The position numbers were made by a program, and so were the translations under genes. Positions 1-7,579 of a stretch of 22,389 bases of DNA are shown here, one piece after another. Below the pieces are notes generated by a model. It saw only the letters and a program-made list of their open reading frames with translations. It made no database searches and was not told the DNA's origin. Position 1 is the stretch's first letter, and every line of letters begins with the position of its first letter. The DNA is from JBFHRB01 sp041591915 (GTDB taxonomy: Bacteria; Actinomycetota; Nitriliruptoria; Nitriliruptorales; Nitriliruptoraceae). Where the stretch lies: assembly GCA_041591915.1 (NCBI GenBank), contig JBFHRB010000017.1:1-22389 (forward strand), in the 5' to 3' direction.

Positions 1-380
1 AGCCAGTCGAGGACGTGGGCCTCGATCTCGGTGGCGGCCGGGCCGGTCGACCACAGCATCCCCTGGTTGCCGAGCGCCGCCGTCGCGAACTCGGCGAGGA
101 CCGAGACGGGGGAGTGGTTGGCCGGGAAGTACGCGAACCAGCCCGGCGACTGCCAGTGCACGAGGTTGGGCACCACGACGTCGTCGAGGTCCTCGAGCAA
201 TGCCTGGAACGGCTCCGGTTCGGTCGGGGCGTGCGCGGGGAGGCTGGACCGGACGTCCCCGGGCTGGGTCGGGGGCGTGATCGGCAGGTCGGGCAGGCGC
301 TCGAGGTAGGTGGCGATCCACTCGACGAGCGCGTGCCCGTGCTCGCGGAACTCGTCCGGCGTGTAGTGGCGAGGTGGCAT
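1..380 (-). CDS. Pyridoxal-dependent decarboxylase (aromatic-L-amino-acid decarboxylase family), N-terminal part
   Basis: The minus-strand frame from an ATG at 378-380 runs open to the window edge and gives about 126 residues, beginning MPPRHYTPDEFREHGHALVE. It contains the typical N-terminal layout of group II PLP decarboxylases: an initial helix ending VEWIATYLERLP, a proline-rich linker, then HWQSPGWFAYFPAN and a segment reading ALGNQGMLWSTGPAATEIE. In this family that region forms the N-terminal arm and part of the substrate pocket. The catalytic PLP lysine lies far downstream and is outside the window. Family members decarboxylate aromatic amino acids such as tryptophan, tyrosine or DOPA, and some act on other substrates, so the substrate cannot be called from this fragment. 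It is transcribed divergently from the MarR regulator, which is therefore a candidate controller. Confidence 0.9.
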   Translation of the reverse strand, partial: MPPRHYTPDEFREHGHALVEWIATYLERLPDLPITPPTQPGDVRSSLPAHAPTEPEPFQALLEDLDDVVVPNLVHWQSPGWFAYFPANHSPVSVLAEFATAALGNQGMLWSTGPAATEIEAHVLDW

Positions 381-433
381 CGCTCGGCCTCCGGGTGGGG
401 TTCGGTGCGGTGTGGTCTTCTCGACGCCAAGAC

Positions 434-469
434 GGCAGCAGAGGTCCACACGGCAACAGATGTCCACAC
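434..469. repeat. 18-bp tandem direct repeat in the decarboxylase/MarR intergenic region
   Basis: Two adjacent 18-bp units, GGCAGCAGAGGTCCACAC (434-451) and GGCAACAGATGTCCACAC (452-469), match at 16 of 18 positions. They sit in the 141-bp gap between two divergent starts (380 minus, 522 plus). The position suggests a tandem binding site for a regulator, but MarR proteins normally bind palindromes and no symmetry is evident in the unit, so the binder is unknown. Confidence 0.6.
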
Positions 470-521
470 AATGATGGGCGGGCGACGCTACCGGGGGTCG
501 TGCTCGCTAGGTTCCGTGGTG

Positions 522-1034
522 ATGGTTGAGGGCGCGCGACTGCGGTTCGACCCCATCGACGAGGCCCACCGCAACTGGGTGGAGCACGGCTGGGGCGAGG
601 CCGACGCCATGGCGGCGGTCACGTCGCTCATGCGTGCGCAGCAGATCCTCATCTCGCGGATCAACACCATGCTCGAGCCGCTGGGCATCACCTTCGCGCG
701 CTACGAGGTCATGGTGCTCCTGAGCTTCTCGCGGGCCGGCGCGCTCCCCATGGGCAAGATCGGGCAGCGGCTGCAGGTCCACGCGGCGAGCGTCACGAAC
801 GCCATCGACCGGCTGGAGTCCGCGGGGCTCGTCCGGCGTGTCGCCCACCCCACCGATGGCCGCGCCCGCCTCGCGGAGCTCACGGAGTCGGGGCGGGCGG
901 TCATGGACGACGCGACCAGGCTCCTCGTGGAAGCCCGGTTCGGCCTCGAGGGGCTGGACGACGCGGACGCGCAGGCGATCTCGTCGATCCTGACCGGGCT
1001 GCGCGCGGCGGCTGGGGACTTCCGGACCGGCTGA
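522..1034 (+). CDS. MarR-family transcriptional regulator
   Basis: This is a 170-residue cytoplasmic winged-helix regulator of typical MarR length. Residues 30-60 form the N-terminal dimerisation helix. The recognition-helix region is HAASVTNAIDRLESAGLV (87-104), followed by the wing with the family's D-x-R signature (D112, R114 in TDGRA). The C-terminal helices complete the dimer interface. MarR proteins usually repress adjacent genes and release DNA on binding a small phenolic or lipophilic ligand. The ATG at 522 was chosen; two in-frame GTG codons (516, 519) directly precede it and cannot be excluded. The long open frame upstream is an artefact of GC-rich sequence crossing the divergent promoter. 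The gene lies 23 bp before the acyltransferase gene, suggesting co-transcription, and is divergent from the PLP decarboxylase. Confidence 0.92.
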   Translation: MVEGARLRFDPIDEAHRNWVEHGWGEADAMAAVTSLMRAQQILISRINTMLEPLGITFARYEVMVLLSFSRAGALPMGKIGQRLQVHAASVTNAIDRLESAGLVRRVAHPTDGRARLAELTESGRAVMDDATRLLVEARFGLEGLDDADAQAISSILTGLRAAAGDFRTG

Positions 1035-1057
1035 GCCAACAGGGCTACGTTCGTGCC

Positions 1058-1837
1058 ATGAGGGACCTCTGGTGGGCGGTGCGGGCCTGGCTGATCTGGC
1101 CGTGGTTCGTGCTGCGCACCGCCTACGCGTCCACAGCCGCGATGGTGCTGGGGCACGACCCGCGGGTCGAGCGCGTCATCCGGTCATGGGCCCGGACGTT
1201 CCTGCGCCTGGGGCCCGTGGAGCTCACCGTCGTCGGCCACGAGCGCATCGACATGTCCAGGCCGCACGTCTACGTCGCCAACCACCTCTCGCTCTTCGAC
1301 ATCCCGGCCCACTTCCTGGCCGCGCCACAGCCGGCCCGGTTCCTGGCGAAGAAGGAGCTCTTCAAGATCCCGATCCTCGCGCAGGGGATGCGCCGGATCG
1401 GCATCGTCGAAGTGGATCGACGGGCGTCGCGCGAGTCACACTCCACGATCAACCACGGCGTCGACGCGGCCCTCGACCGTGGGCACTCCCTCCTGATCTA
1501 CCCCGAGGGCACGCGCAGCCGCGACGGCCAGCTCCACGCGTTCAAGAAGGGCGCCTTCCGGTTCGCGATCCAGCACGCGACCCCGCTCGTGCCGATGACC
1601 ACCTACGGCACCTACGAGGCGCAGCGACCGGACTCCAAGGTCGCTCGCCACACGCAGGCCGTGGTCGTCGTGCACGAGGCCGTCCCCGTCGAGGGCCTGA
1701 CCCTCGAGGACGTCGACGACCTGCGCGACCGCGTGCACGCCATCATCGACGACGCGTACCGCAGGCTCGGGGCGGGCGAGTCGCCGGCGTCGGTGGCACG
1801 GGGCCCCGCAGCGGGGAGCTCGTCAGCCCTCGCCTAG
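1058..1837 (+). CDS. 1-acyl-sn-glycerol-3-phosphate acyltransferase (PlsC-type)
   Basis: This 259-residue protein belongs to the LPLAT/PlsC family, which transfers an acyl group to lysophosphatidate or a related lysophospholipid at the inner face of the membrane. A hydrophobic N-terminal segment (about 5-32) probably associates with the membrane. The H-x4-D catalytic motif is NHLSLFD (H76, D81). The acyl-acceptor phosphate-binding motif is YPEGTRS (148-154), and the intermediate block reads FLAKKELFKIPILAQGMRR. The length fits family members. It starts 23 bp after the MarR stop and is likely in the same transcript. The 3' end overlaps the convergent alpha/beta hydrolase gene by 15 bp. Several PlsC paralogues are usual in actinobacteria, so I do not assign this copy as the housekeeping plsC. 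Confidence 0.92.
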   Translation: MRDLWWAVRAWLIWPWFVLRTAYASTAAMVLGHDPRVERVIRSWARTFLRLGPVELTVVGHERIDMSRPHVYVANHLSLFDIPAHFLAAPQPARFLAKKELFKIPILAQGMRRIGIVEVDRRASRESHSTINHGVDAALDRGHSLLIYPEGTRSRDGQLHAFKKGAFRFAIQHATPLVPMTTYGTYEAQRPDSKVARHTQAVVVVHEAVPVEGLTLEDVDDLRDRVHAIIDDAYRRLGAGESPASVARGPAAGSSSALA

Positions 1838-2665
1838 GAACCCGGCGAGCCTCGGCACGACCTGGTCGGGGGCCTCGAGGTGCGGCCAGTGTCCGACGCC
1901 CGGGACGATCAGGACCTCGCACGGCGCCTCGAAGTGCTGGGCCGAGTCCCGGTAGGCGTCGGTCAGCCCGCCGAAGTCCTCGCTGCCGGCGATGACGAGC
2001 CCGGGAACCTCGGTGCGACGAAGGATGACGGTCGGAGGGCGTGGGGTGAAGGCCTTGTAGTAGGCGAGGGCGTGGCGCAGCACCTGCGGGTCCGCCATCC
2101 GGGCCTTCACGGCCGCCAGCGCCTCGTCCCGGGCCGGCCCCGACCACGAGGGCGCCCAGCGGCGCAGCAGGGTCTCCATGTACGCGAAGTCGTTGCGCCG
2201 TGCGATGAGCTCCCCGGCGGGGGAGGCGAAGGTCGCGAAGTGGCGGATGGCCCACAGGGCCTGCGGTGACGGCTTCACGGCGCGCGGGTGCGGGATCCCG
2301 ATCGGGACGATGCGCTCGATGCGCTTGGGCGCGAGGTTCGCGGCCGCGTAGACGTGGGAGGCCCCCCAGTCGTGGCCGACCAGCGGAGCGCGGTCGACCT
2401 CGAGGGCGTCGAGCAGGGCCAGCACGTCCTCGCCCTGCTGCGCCGCGCCGTAGGACCGGCCCGCCACCACGGTGTCGGGGTGGTAGCCGCGCAGGTAGGG
2501 GGCGACCACGCGCCAGCCCTCCTCGGCGAGGTGGGCTGCGACCTCGGTCCACGACTCGGGCCCGTCAGGGAAGCCGTGCAGCAGCACGACGACCCGACCG
2601 TCCGCCGGGCCCGTCTCGAGCCAGACGAACGTCCGATCCCCCTGCCGGATCCGTTCCTCGCGCAC
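1823..2665 (-). CDS. Alpha/beta hydrolase, epoxide-hydrolase-like
   Basis: This is a 280-residue cytoplasmic alpha/beta-fold hydrolase. The oxyanion-hole motif is HGFP (30-33). The nucleophile elbow is GHDWG (97-101) with aspartate D99 instead of serine, which is the hallmark of epoxide hydrolases and haloalkane dehalogenases. The acid is plausibly D230 (GSED), and the catalytic histidine is H259 (GVGHW). The cap region (about 135-215) is short. HGFP followed by GHDWG favours an epoxide hydrolase that opens an epoxide to a diol, although the true substrate is unknown. The start is GTG at 2663-2665 with a GGGG tract six bases upstream. Its 3' end overlaps the PlsC-type gene by 15 bp, and it is divergent from the FAD oxidoreductase. 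Confidence 0.9.
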   Translation of the reverse strand: MREERIRQGDRTFVWLETGPADGRVVVLLHGFPDGPESWTEVAAHLAEEGWRVVAPYLRGYHPDTVVAGRSYGAAQQGEDVLALLDALEVDRAPLVGHDWGASHVYAAANLAPKRIERIVPIGIPHPRAVKPSPQALWAIRHFATFASPAGELIARRNDFAYMETLLRRWAPSWSGPARDEALAAVKARMADPQVLRHALAYYKAFTPRPPTVILRRTEVPGLVIAGSEDFGGLTDAYRDSAQHFEAPCEVLIVPGVGHWPHLEAPDQVVPRLAGFLGEG

Positions 2666-2751
2666 CGCTGCCCCGATCGCTCGCGCCGGGGCGCGACTCT
2701 AGGGGCCAAGCCCTCCGGGGCGGCCGTCGTCGTTGTGGCAGGCTGCGCGGT

Positions 2752-4287
2752 ATGGAGCGCGTCGACGTCGCCGTGATCGGTGCCGGCCACAACGGCCTGG
2801 TCGCTGCCCTGCTGCTCGCACGGGCCGGTCGGAAGGTGGCGGTCCTCGAGCGCGCGGACGTCGTCGGGGGCGCGGCGCGCACCGAACGCCCCTTCGCACG
2901 CGCGCCGCGGCTGGGCGCGTCGACCGGGGCGTACCTCCTCGGACTGATGCCGCCCGAGCTGATCGACCTGCTCGACATCACGATCCCGACCGTCCGCCGA
3001 GACCCCCACTACTTCCTGCCCTCCCTCGACGACGGCTACCTCCTCCTCGGAGCGGACGAGGACGACAACGACCGCCAGCTGCGTGAGCGCTTCTCGGATG
3101 CCGACGTCGCGGCCCACCACGCGATGCAGCGCGAGCTCGCCGCGATGCGTGAGGGCCTGGCACCCGCGTGGCTCGCCGACCCGCTGAGCGTCGAGGACAC
3201 CGCCGATCGCCACATCCCGGCCGAGCACCGGGAGGCGTTCGTCGACCTCGTCCGGGGCCCAGTGGGCAGCTACCTCGACCGCTTCGGGTTCACCGACCCA
3301 CTGCTGCCGGTCATGTACGCGGTGACCGACGGGTTCAGCGGCCTCCACGGTGGCTGGGACACGCCCGGGTCGGGCCACAACTTCCTCGTGCACAACATGG
3401 GACGCCTGCCCGGCAGCGACGCCACCTGGATGATCGTGCGGGGTGGCATGGGGACGGTGACCCAGGAGCTCGCAGCCAGGTGCGTGCAGGCGGGGGTGCG
3501 GATCCATCGCGGCAGCCCCGTCCGCGAGGTGCTGCTCGACGGGCAGCGCGCGACCGGCGTCGCCCTCGACGACGGCACGCACGTCGCGGCCGGGGTCGTC
3601 CTCGGCGCGACGGACCCGTGGACGCTGCGAGACCTGGCCCACGGCTCGCTGGGGACCGACCTCGACGGCCGCCTCGCGGAGTGGGCCCGCAAGCCTGGGC
3701 TGACGCTCAAGCTCAACCTGGCATTGCGGGACCTGCCGACGTTCACGTGCCTGCCGGAGTCGCGCGGCCAGCACGGGACGACGACGCACATCCTGCCGGT
3801 CGCCGGCGACCTCGTGGGGGCCGTCCGGAAGGCGTTCGCGCAGGCGACGCACGGCCACCTGCCCGACGACCCCACGATCGAGATCTACCTCCACTCGGCG
3901 GTCGACGACTCGATCCGCGACGAGTCGGGCCACCACTCGGGGGCGCTGTTCGTGCAATGGGTGCCGAACCGCGTCAACGGGTCGACGTGGGAGGCGGAGG
4001 CCGACGCCTACGCCGACCACCTGCTGGGGCTCGTGGATCGCTACGCACCGGGGTTCAGCGACCTCGTGGTCGACCGCCAGGTCCTGCACCCGCAGGCGAT
4101 CGAGGATCACTTCGGCATCCGGTGGGGCCACATCCACCACGTCGACAACACCGTCGCCTTCGACCAGCGGATGCCCTACCGCACACCCATCGAGGGGCTG
4201 TGGGCGTGCGGGGCGGGGTGCCACCCGGCCGGCTCGGTCATCGGCGCGGCCGGCCACAACGCGGCGCAGGCCATCCTGCAGGGCTGA
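2752..4287 (+). CDS. FAD-dependent oxidoreductase of the PYROXD2 / phytoene-desaturase-like family
   Basis: This 511-residue protein has an N-terminal Rossmann FAD-binding motif, VAVIGAGHNGLVAA, with G10, G12 and G15, followed by the beta2 acidic end LERADVVGG. The C-terminal FAD-contacting block is GLWACGAGCHPAGSVIGAAG. The GxGHNGLVAA signature and the overall pattern match the PYROXD2 branch of NAD(P)/FAD-dependent oxidoreductases, which resemble carotenoid desaturases in fold. The reaction in bacteria is largely uncharacterised, and no carotenoid genes lie nearby, so a desaturase role is not supported. The ATG at 2752 is chosen because the FAD motif then begins at residue 5-10, as is usual. 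The longer upstream frame overlaps the divergent hydrolase and is not real. Confidence 0.9.
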   Translation: MERVDVAVIGAGHNGLVAALLLARAGRKVAVLERADVVGGAARTERPFARAPRLGASTGAYLLGLMPPELIDLLDITIPTVRRDPHYFLPSLDDGYLLLGADEDDNDRQLRERFSDADVAAHHAMQRELAAMREGLAPAWLADPLSVEDTADRHIPAEHREAFVDLVRGPVGSYLDRFGFTDPLLPVMYAVTDGFSGLHGGWDTPGSGHNFLVHNMGRLPGSDATWMIVRGGMGTVTQELAARCVQAGVRIHRGSPVREVLLDGQRATGVALDDGTHVAAGVVLGATDPWTLRDLAHGSLGTDLDGRLAEWARKPGLTLKLNLALRDLPTFTCLPESRGQHGTTTHILPVAGDLVGAVRKAFAQATHGHLPDDPTIEIYLHSAVDDSIRDESGHHSGALFVQWVPNRVNGSTWEAEADAYADHLLGLVDRYAPGFSDLVVDRQVLHPQAIEDHFGIRWGHIHHVDNTVAFDQRMPYRTPIEGLWACGAGCHPAGSVIGAAGHNAAQAILQG

Positions 4288-4305
4288 CCACGCCGGCTCG
4301 CTCGC

Positions 4306-5097
4306 TCAGATCAGGAGCGCGCGCATCTCCTCGTCCTCGCGGACCCGCGCGGCGATGGCACTGGCGGGTCCGGGCGGAGCGAGCGCGAAGCCCTGGGCGA
4401 ACTGGCAACCGAGCTCGAGCAGGCGGACGCACTGGTGGGGCGTCTCGACCTCCTCGGCGATCAGCTCGATCGCCAGTGCCCGAGCCATGCGGATCGCCGT
4501 GCTGACGCGCACGTCGTCGCCGTCCTCGCGGAGGTCGTCCACCACCGACCCGTCGAGCTTGACGATGTCGATCGGAAGCTCGCCGAGCGTCACGGCCATG
4601 AGGCCCGACCACAGGTCGTCCATGGCCACGCGCACGCCGAAGGCCCGCAGGCGTCGGAGCGTGCGCAGGACCGCCTCCGGGGCCTGGCGGAACGCGCTCT
4701 CCGAGAGCTCGATGACGAGCCGGTGGGCATCGACGTCGGCCGCTGCCAGGGTCGCGAGCACGCTCGTGCTGTAGTCCTCGCGAGCGAGCTCGCGAGCGGT
4801 GACGTTGATCGAGACGGCGGGGCCGTGATCGCCGAAGGACCGCAGGGCGTCGACGGCCATCTCGAGCACGCGCCGGCCCAGGGCGTGGATGAGCTCGGAG
4901 CCCTCGGCGATGCGCACGAACTCCGCCGGGCCGATGGACCCGAGGTCGGGGTGAACCCAGCGGGCGAGGACCTCGACGGTGTGGATGTCGCCCGTACGCA
5001 GGTCCATGATCGGCTGGAAGACGCAGTTGAGGTCATCGCCGCCGAGCGCGTACGCGAGGTCCGCCGCCAGCCGTTCGAGCCGCTCCGTCGAGTCCAT
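4306..5097 (-). CDS. EAL-domain protein (c-di-GMP phosphodiesterase family, divergent loop 6)
   Basis: This is a stand-alone EAL domain of 263 residues that would hydrolyse cyclic di-GMP to pGpG if active. The EAL motif reads EVL (42-44), and the family's other catalytic positions appear present: N98, E130 (ELSES), D160-D161, K180 (VKLDGS), E215 in AEEVET and Q235 (QGF). Loop 6, normally DDFGTGYSSL, reads DDLWSGLMAV (160-169). Changes in this loop have been linked to reduced activity in other EAL proteins, so activity is uncertain. No sensor domain or signal peptide is visible. The ATG at 5097 has a GGGGGG tract five bases upstream; in-frame ATGs at 5133 and 5124 are alternatives. It is convergent with the FAD oxidoreductase (18-bp gap). 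Confidence 0.85.
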   Translation of the reverse strand: MDSTERLERLAADLAYALGGDDLNCVFQPIMDLRTGDIHTVEVLARWVHPDLGSIGPAEFVRIAEGSELIHALGRRVLEMAVDALRSFGDHGPAVSINVTARELAREDYSTSVLATLAAADVDAHRLVIELSESAFRQAPEAVLRTLRRLRAFGVRVAMDDLWSGLMAVTLGELPIDIVKLDGSVVDDLREDGDDVRVSTAIRMARALAIELIAEEVETPHQCVRLLELGCQFAQGFALAPPGPASAIAARVREDEEMRALLI

Positions 5098-5204
5098 GAC
5101 CGCCCCCCAAGGTGTGTCGTCCATCTGGCCCATGTCATCGTCATCTCGGACTAGAGACTTGAGGCCAGGTCCTGCGCGGGCGGCGCGCCATCGGTGGCAG
5201 ATAC

Positions 5205-5216
5205 TTTGACGTCCAA
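5205..5216. promoter_or_regulatory. Near-palindrome around GACGTC between the EAL and mutase genes
   Basis: TTTGACGTCCAA is symmetrical at 10 of 12 positions and lies in the 228-bp divergent gap, in its only AT-richer stretch. It contains TTGACG, a fair -35 hexamer on the plus strand, but no -10 at normal spacing was found. It may be an operator or part of a promoter; the evidence is weak. Confidence 0.25.
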
Positions 5217-5325
5217 GTAAATTCGACGGGGACGGTTGGCTGCGCTTCCCGCCATCGCGTGCACGGGGCCTGCCCACCCGCCACACTTCGAGACCCGGCA
5301 ACGGCGTCGGTTGAGGGAGCACCCC

Positions 5326-6984
5326 ATGAGTTGGCAAGAGCAGTACGAGGCCTGGAAGGCGAAGTACGAGGCCGCGCCCGAGCGCGACGCCGACTTCACG
5401 ACGATGAGCGGCATCCCGCTGGAGCCGCTGTACGGGCCCCACAACACCGAGGTCGACGTCGACCGCATCGGCTACCCGGGGGAGTACCCCTACACCCGGG
5501 GGCCGTACTCCTCGATGTACCGGACCAAGCCGTGGACGATCCGCCAGTTCGCGGGCTTCGCCGACCCGGACGAGACCAACAAGCGGTTCCACGACCTCGT
5601 CAACGCCGGCCAGCACGGCCTGTCGGTCGCCTTCGACATGCCGACGCTCATGGGCCTCGACTCCGACGACCCGAGGTCGCTGGGCGAGGTCGGCCACTGC
5701 GGCGTGGCCGTCGACACCGTCCACGACATGGAGAAGGTCTTCGCCGGCCTGCCGCTCGGCGAGATCACGACGTCGATGACGATCAACGCCCCCGCGGTGC
5801 CGCTGTTCTGCATGTACGCCGTCGCCGCGGAGCGCCAGGGCTGGCAGCTCAAGGACCTCGGCGGGACCCTGCAGACCGACATCCTCAAGGAGTACATCGC
5901 CCAGAAGGAGTGGCTCTTCCCGCCCGCTCCACACCTGCGGCTCATCGGCGACCTGATCGAGTTCTGCACCCGCGAGGTGCCGCGCTACCACCCCGTCTCG
6001 ATCTCGGGCTACCACATCCGCGAGGCCGGCTCGACGGCCGTGCAGGAACTCGCCTTCACGCTCGCCGACGGCTTCGCGTACGTCGAGCTCGGCAAGCAGC
6101 GCGGCCTGCACCCGGACGACTTCGTGCCGCGGTTCAGCTTCTTCTTCGACGCGCACATCGACTTCTTCGAGGAGATCGCGAAGTTCCGGGCCGGGCGTCG
6201 CATCTGGGCTCGCTGGCTCAAGGAGCGGTACGGGGCCACGGCCGAGAAGGCCATGCTCATGCGCTTCCACACCCAGACGGCCGGTGTCTCGCTGACGGCC
6301 CAGCAGCCGGACAACAACATCGTCCGCACCGCGATCGAGGCACTCGCCGGCGTGCTCGGCGGCACCCAGTCGCTGCACACGAACGCACTCGACGAGGTCC
6401 TGGCGCTGCCGAGCGACCACGCAGCCCGGGTGGCCCTGCGCACACAGCAGGTCATCGCGGAGGAGACCGGCGTGACCAACGTGATCGACCCGCTCGGTGG
6501 ATCGTGGTTCGTCGAGTCCCTCACCGACGAGATCGAGCGCCAGGCCGAGGACTACTTCGCGCAGATCCTCGAGATGTCGCCCGACGACACCATCCTCGGC
6601 GGGATGCTCCGTGGCATCGAGGAGGGCTGGTTCATGTCCGAGATCGCGGACGCCGCCTTCGACTTCCAGAACCGGATCGAGAAGGGCCGGTTCAACATGG
6701 TCGGCGTGAACAAGTACGTCGACACCGACGAGCCCGACCTCGAGATCCTGCGGATCAGCCACGAGGTCGAGAAGAAGCAGGTCGCGAGCCTGTCGAGCGT
6801 CAAGGCCAGCCGCGACGGCGCGGAGGTCCAGCGCCAGCTCGAACGGCTGAAGGCAGCCGCCCAGACCGACGAGAACCTCGTCCCCATCATGATGGACTGC
6901 GTCCGCGCGGACGCGACGGTCGGCGAGATGACCTACGCGCTCCAGGAGATCTGGGGCGAGTACCGCGAGGCCGCGCGCATCTGA
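5326..6984 (+). CDS. Adenosylcobalamin-dependent acyl-CoA mutase, large (substrate-binding) subunit; isobutyryl-CoA-mutase-like residues
   Basis: This 552-residue protein is the TIM-barrel catalytic subunit of the methylmalonyl-CoA mutase superfamily, which rearranges acyl-CoA carbon skeletons by radical chemistry. Signature blocks include YRTKPWTIRQFAGF (65-78), SVAFDMPT (100-107) and SISGYHIREAG (225-235). It ends without the C-terminal cobalamin-binding domain (no DxHxxG), so a separate small subunit is required. By comparison with known mutases, the position that is Tyr89 in methylmalonyl-CoA mutase is Phe75 here, and the Arg207 position is Gln193. Phe/Gln is the isobutyryl-CoA mutase pair. 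Ala102 at the position that is Asp in 2-hydroxyisobutyryl-CoA mutase argues against that enzyme. The ATG at 5326 follows a GGGAG Shine-Dalgarno sequence (5314-5318). No small subunit or MeaB chaperone is in the window. Confidence 0.93.
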   Translation: MSWQEQYEAWKAKYEAAPERDADFTTMSGIPLEPLYGPHNTEVDVDRIGYPGEYPYTRGPYSSMYRTKPWTIRQFAGFADPDETNKRFHDLVNAGQHGLSVAFDMPTLMGLDSDDPRSLGEVGHCGVAVDTVHDMEKVFAGLPLGEITTSMTINAPAVPLFCMYAVAAERQGWQLKDLGGTLQTDILKEYIAQKEWLFPPAPHLRLIGDLIEFCTREVPRYHPVSISGYHIREAGSTAVQELAFTLADGFAYVELGKQRGLHPDDFVPRFSFFFDAHIDFFEEIAKFRAGRRIWARWLKERYGATAEKAMLMRFHTQTAGVSLTAQQPDNNIVRTAIEALAGVLGGTQSLHTNALDEVLALPSDHAARVALRTQQVIAEETGVTNVIDPLGGSWFVESLTDEIERQAEDYFAQILEMSPDDTILGGMLRGIEEGWFMSEIADAAFDFQNRIEKGRFNMVGVNKYVDTDEPDLEILRISHEVEKKQVASLSSVKASRDGAEVQRQLERLKAAAQTDENLVPIMMDCVRADATVGEMTYALQEIWGEYREAARI

Positions 6985-7004
6985 CGCCAGCACGCACCCC
7001 ACGA

Positions 7005-7032
7005 CGTTGCCCGGGCGTACGCTCGGGCAACG
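7005..7032 (+). terminator. Strong hairpin between the mutase and DUF1801 genes
   Basis: CGTTGCCCGGGC (7005-7016) pairs with GCTCGGGCAACG (7021-7032) around a GTAC loop. This is a 12-bp stem with one G-U wobble. There is no T-tract, so it is either a U-less actinobacterial-type terminator, a partial attenuator or an mRNA-stabilising end. It ends six bases before the DUF1801 ribosome-binding site, so it could also influence that gene. Confidence 0.6.
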
Positions 7033-7050
7033 CGCGTTGGAGGGCCGGAC

Positions 7051-7461
7051 ATGGCGAACAAGACCGCGAGGAACGACGCCTCGGTCGACGACTTCATCGC
7101 CGGACTCGACGAGGGGAGGCGCGAGGACTGCGCCGCCATCCGGGAGATGATGACGGCAGCGACCGGCGACGACGGGGCGATGTGGGGCGACAGCATCGTC
7201 GGCTTCGGCGAGTACCACTACGTCTACGACAGCGGCCGCGAGGGCGACTGGTTCGCGGTCGGGTTCTCGCCCCGCAAGCAGAACCTGACGCTGTACCTGA
7301 TGGACGGGGCCGAGAAGGAGACCGAGCTCCTCGCGGACCTCGGCAAGCACACCACGGGCAAGGCCTGCCTCTACATCAAGCGCCTGTCGGACATCGACAC
7401 CGACGTGCTGCAGGCGCTGATCGAGCGGTCGGTGGCGGGGATCCGGGAGCGGTACGGCTAG
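7051..7461 (+). CDS. DUF1801 domain protein
   Basis: This small 136-residue cytoplasmic protein is recognised as DUF1801 (YdhG-type fold) by the pattern of an N-terminal helical segment with VDDFIAGLDEGRREDCAAIREMM, then MWGDSIVGFGEYHYVY, VGFSPRKQNLTLYLM and a C-terminal CLYIKRLSDIDTDVLQALI. The biochemical role of the family is not established. A GGAGGG Shine-Dalgarno sequence at 7039-7044 precedes the ATG at 7051 with six-base spacing, so the start is well supported. It follows the mutase gene by 66 bp that contain a strong hairpin, so it may be transcribed separately. A second hairpin follows its stop codon. Confidence 0.88.
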   Translation: MANKTARNDASVDDFIAGLDEGRREDCAAIREMMTAATGDDGAMWGDSIVGFGEYHYVYDSGREGDWFAVGFSPRKQNLTLYLMDGAEKETELLADLGKHTTGKACLYIKRLSDIDTDVLQALIERSVAGIRERYG

Positions 7462-7472
7462 GAGGCGGCCGT

Positions 7473-7491
7473 GAGGCTCCCGCGGAGCCTC
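7473..7491 (+). terminator. Candidate terminator hairpin after the DUF1801 gene
   Basis: GAGGCTCC (7473-7480) and GGAGCCTC (7484-7491) form a perfect 8-bp stem around a CGC loop, 11 bases after the TAG stop at 7459-7461. No T-tract follows. It would separate the DUF1801 gene from the diguanylate cyclase gene. Confidence 0.5.
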
Positions 7492-7579
7492 CACGGGATC
7501 GCGCCCCCCGGCCGCCATACTGGCCAACAGCCCGGCCGGGTGATCGCCGGGCCGTCGCAACCCGCCAGGAGGCCACCCC

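Noticed and set aside
2275..4257. 660-residue minus-strand frame opposite the FAD oxidoreductase
   Set aside because: It lacks any motif, while the plus-strand protein has FAD-binding motifs at both ends.
5326..6984. 2-hydroxyisobutyryl-CoA mutase assignment for the mutase subunit
   Set aside because: The diagnostic Ile and Asp positions read Phe75 and Ala102 here, which fit isobutyryl-CoA mutase better.
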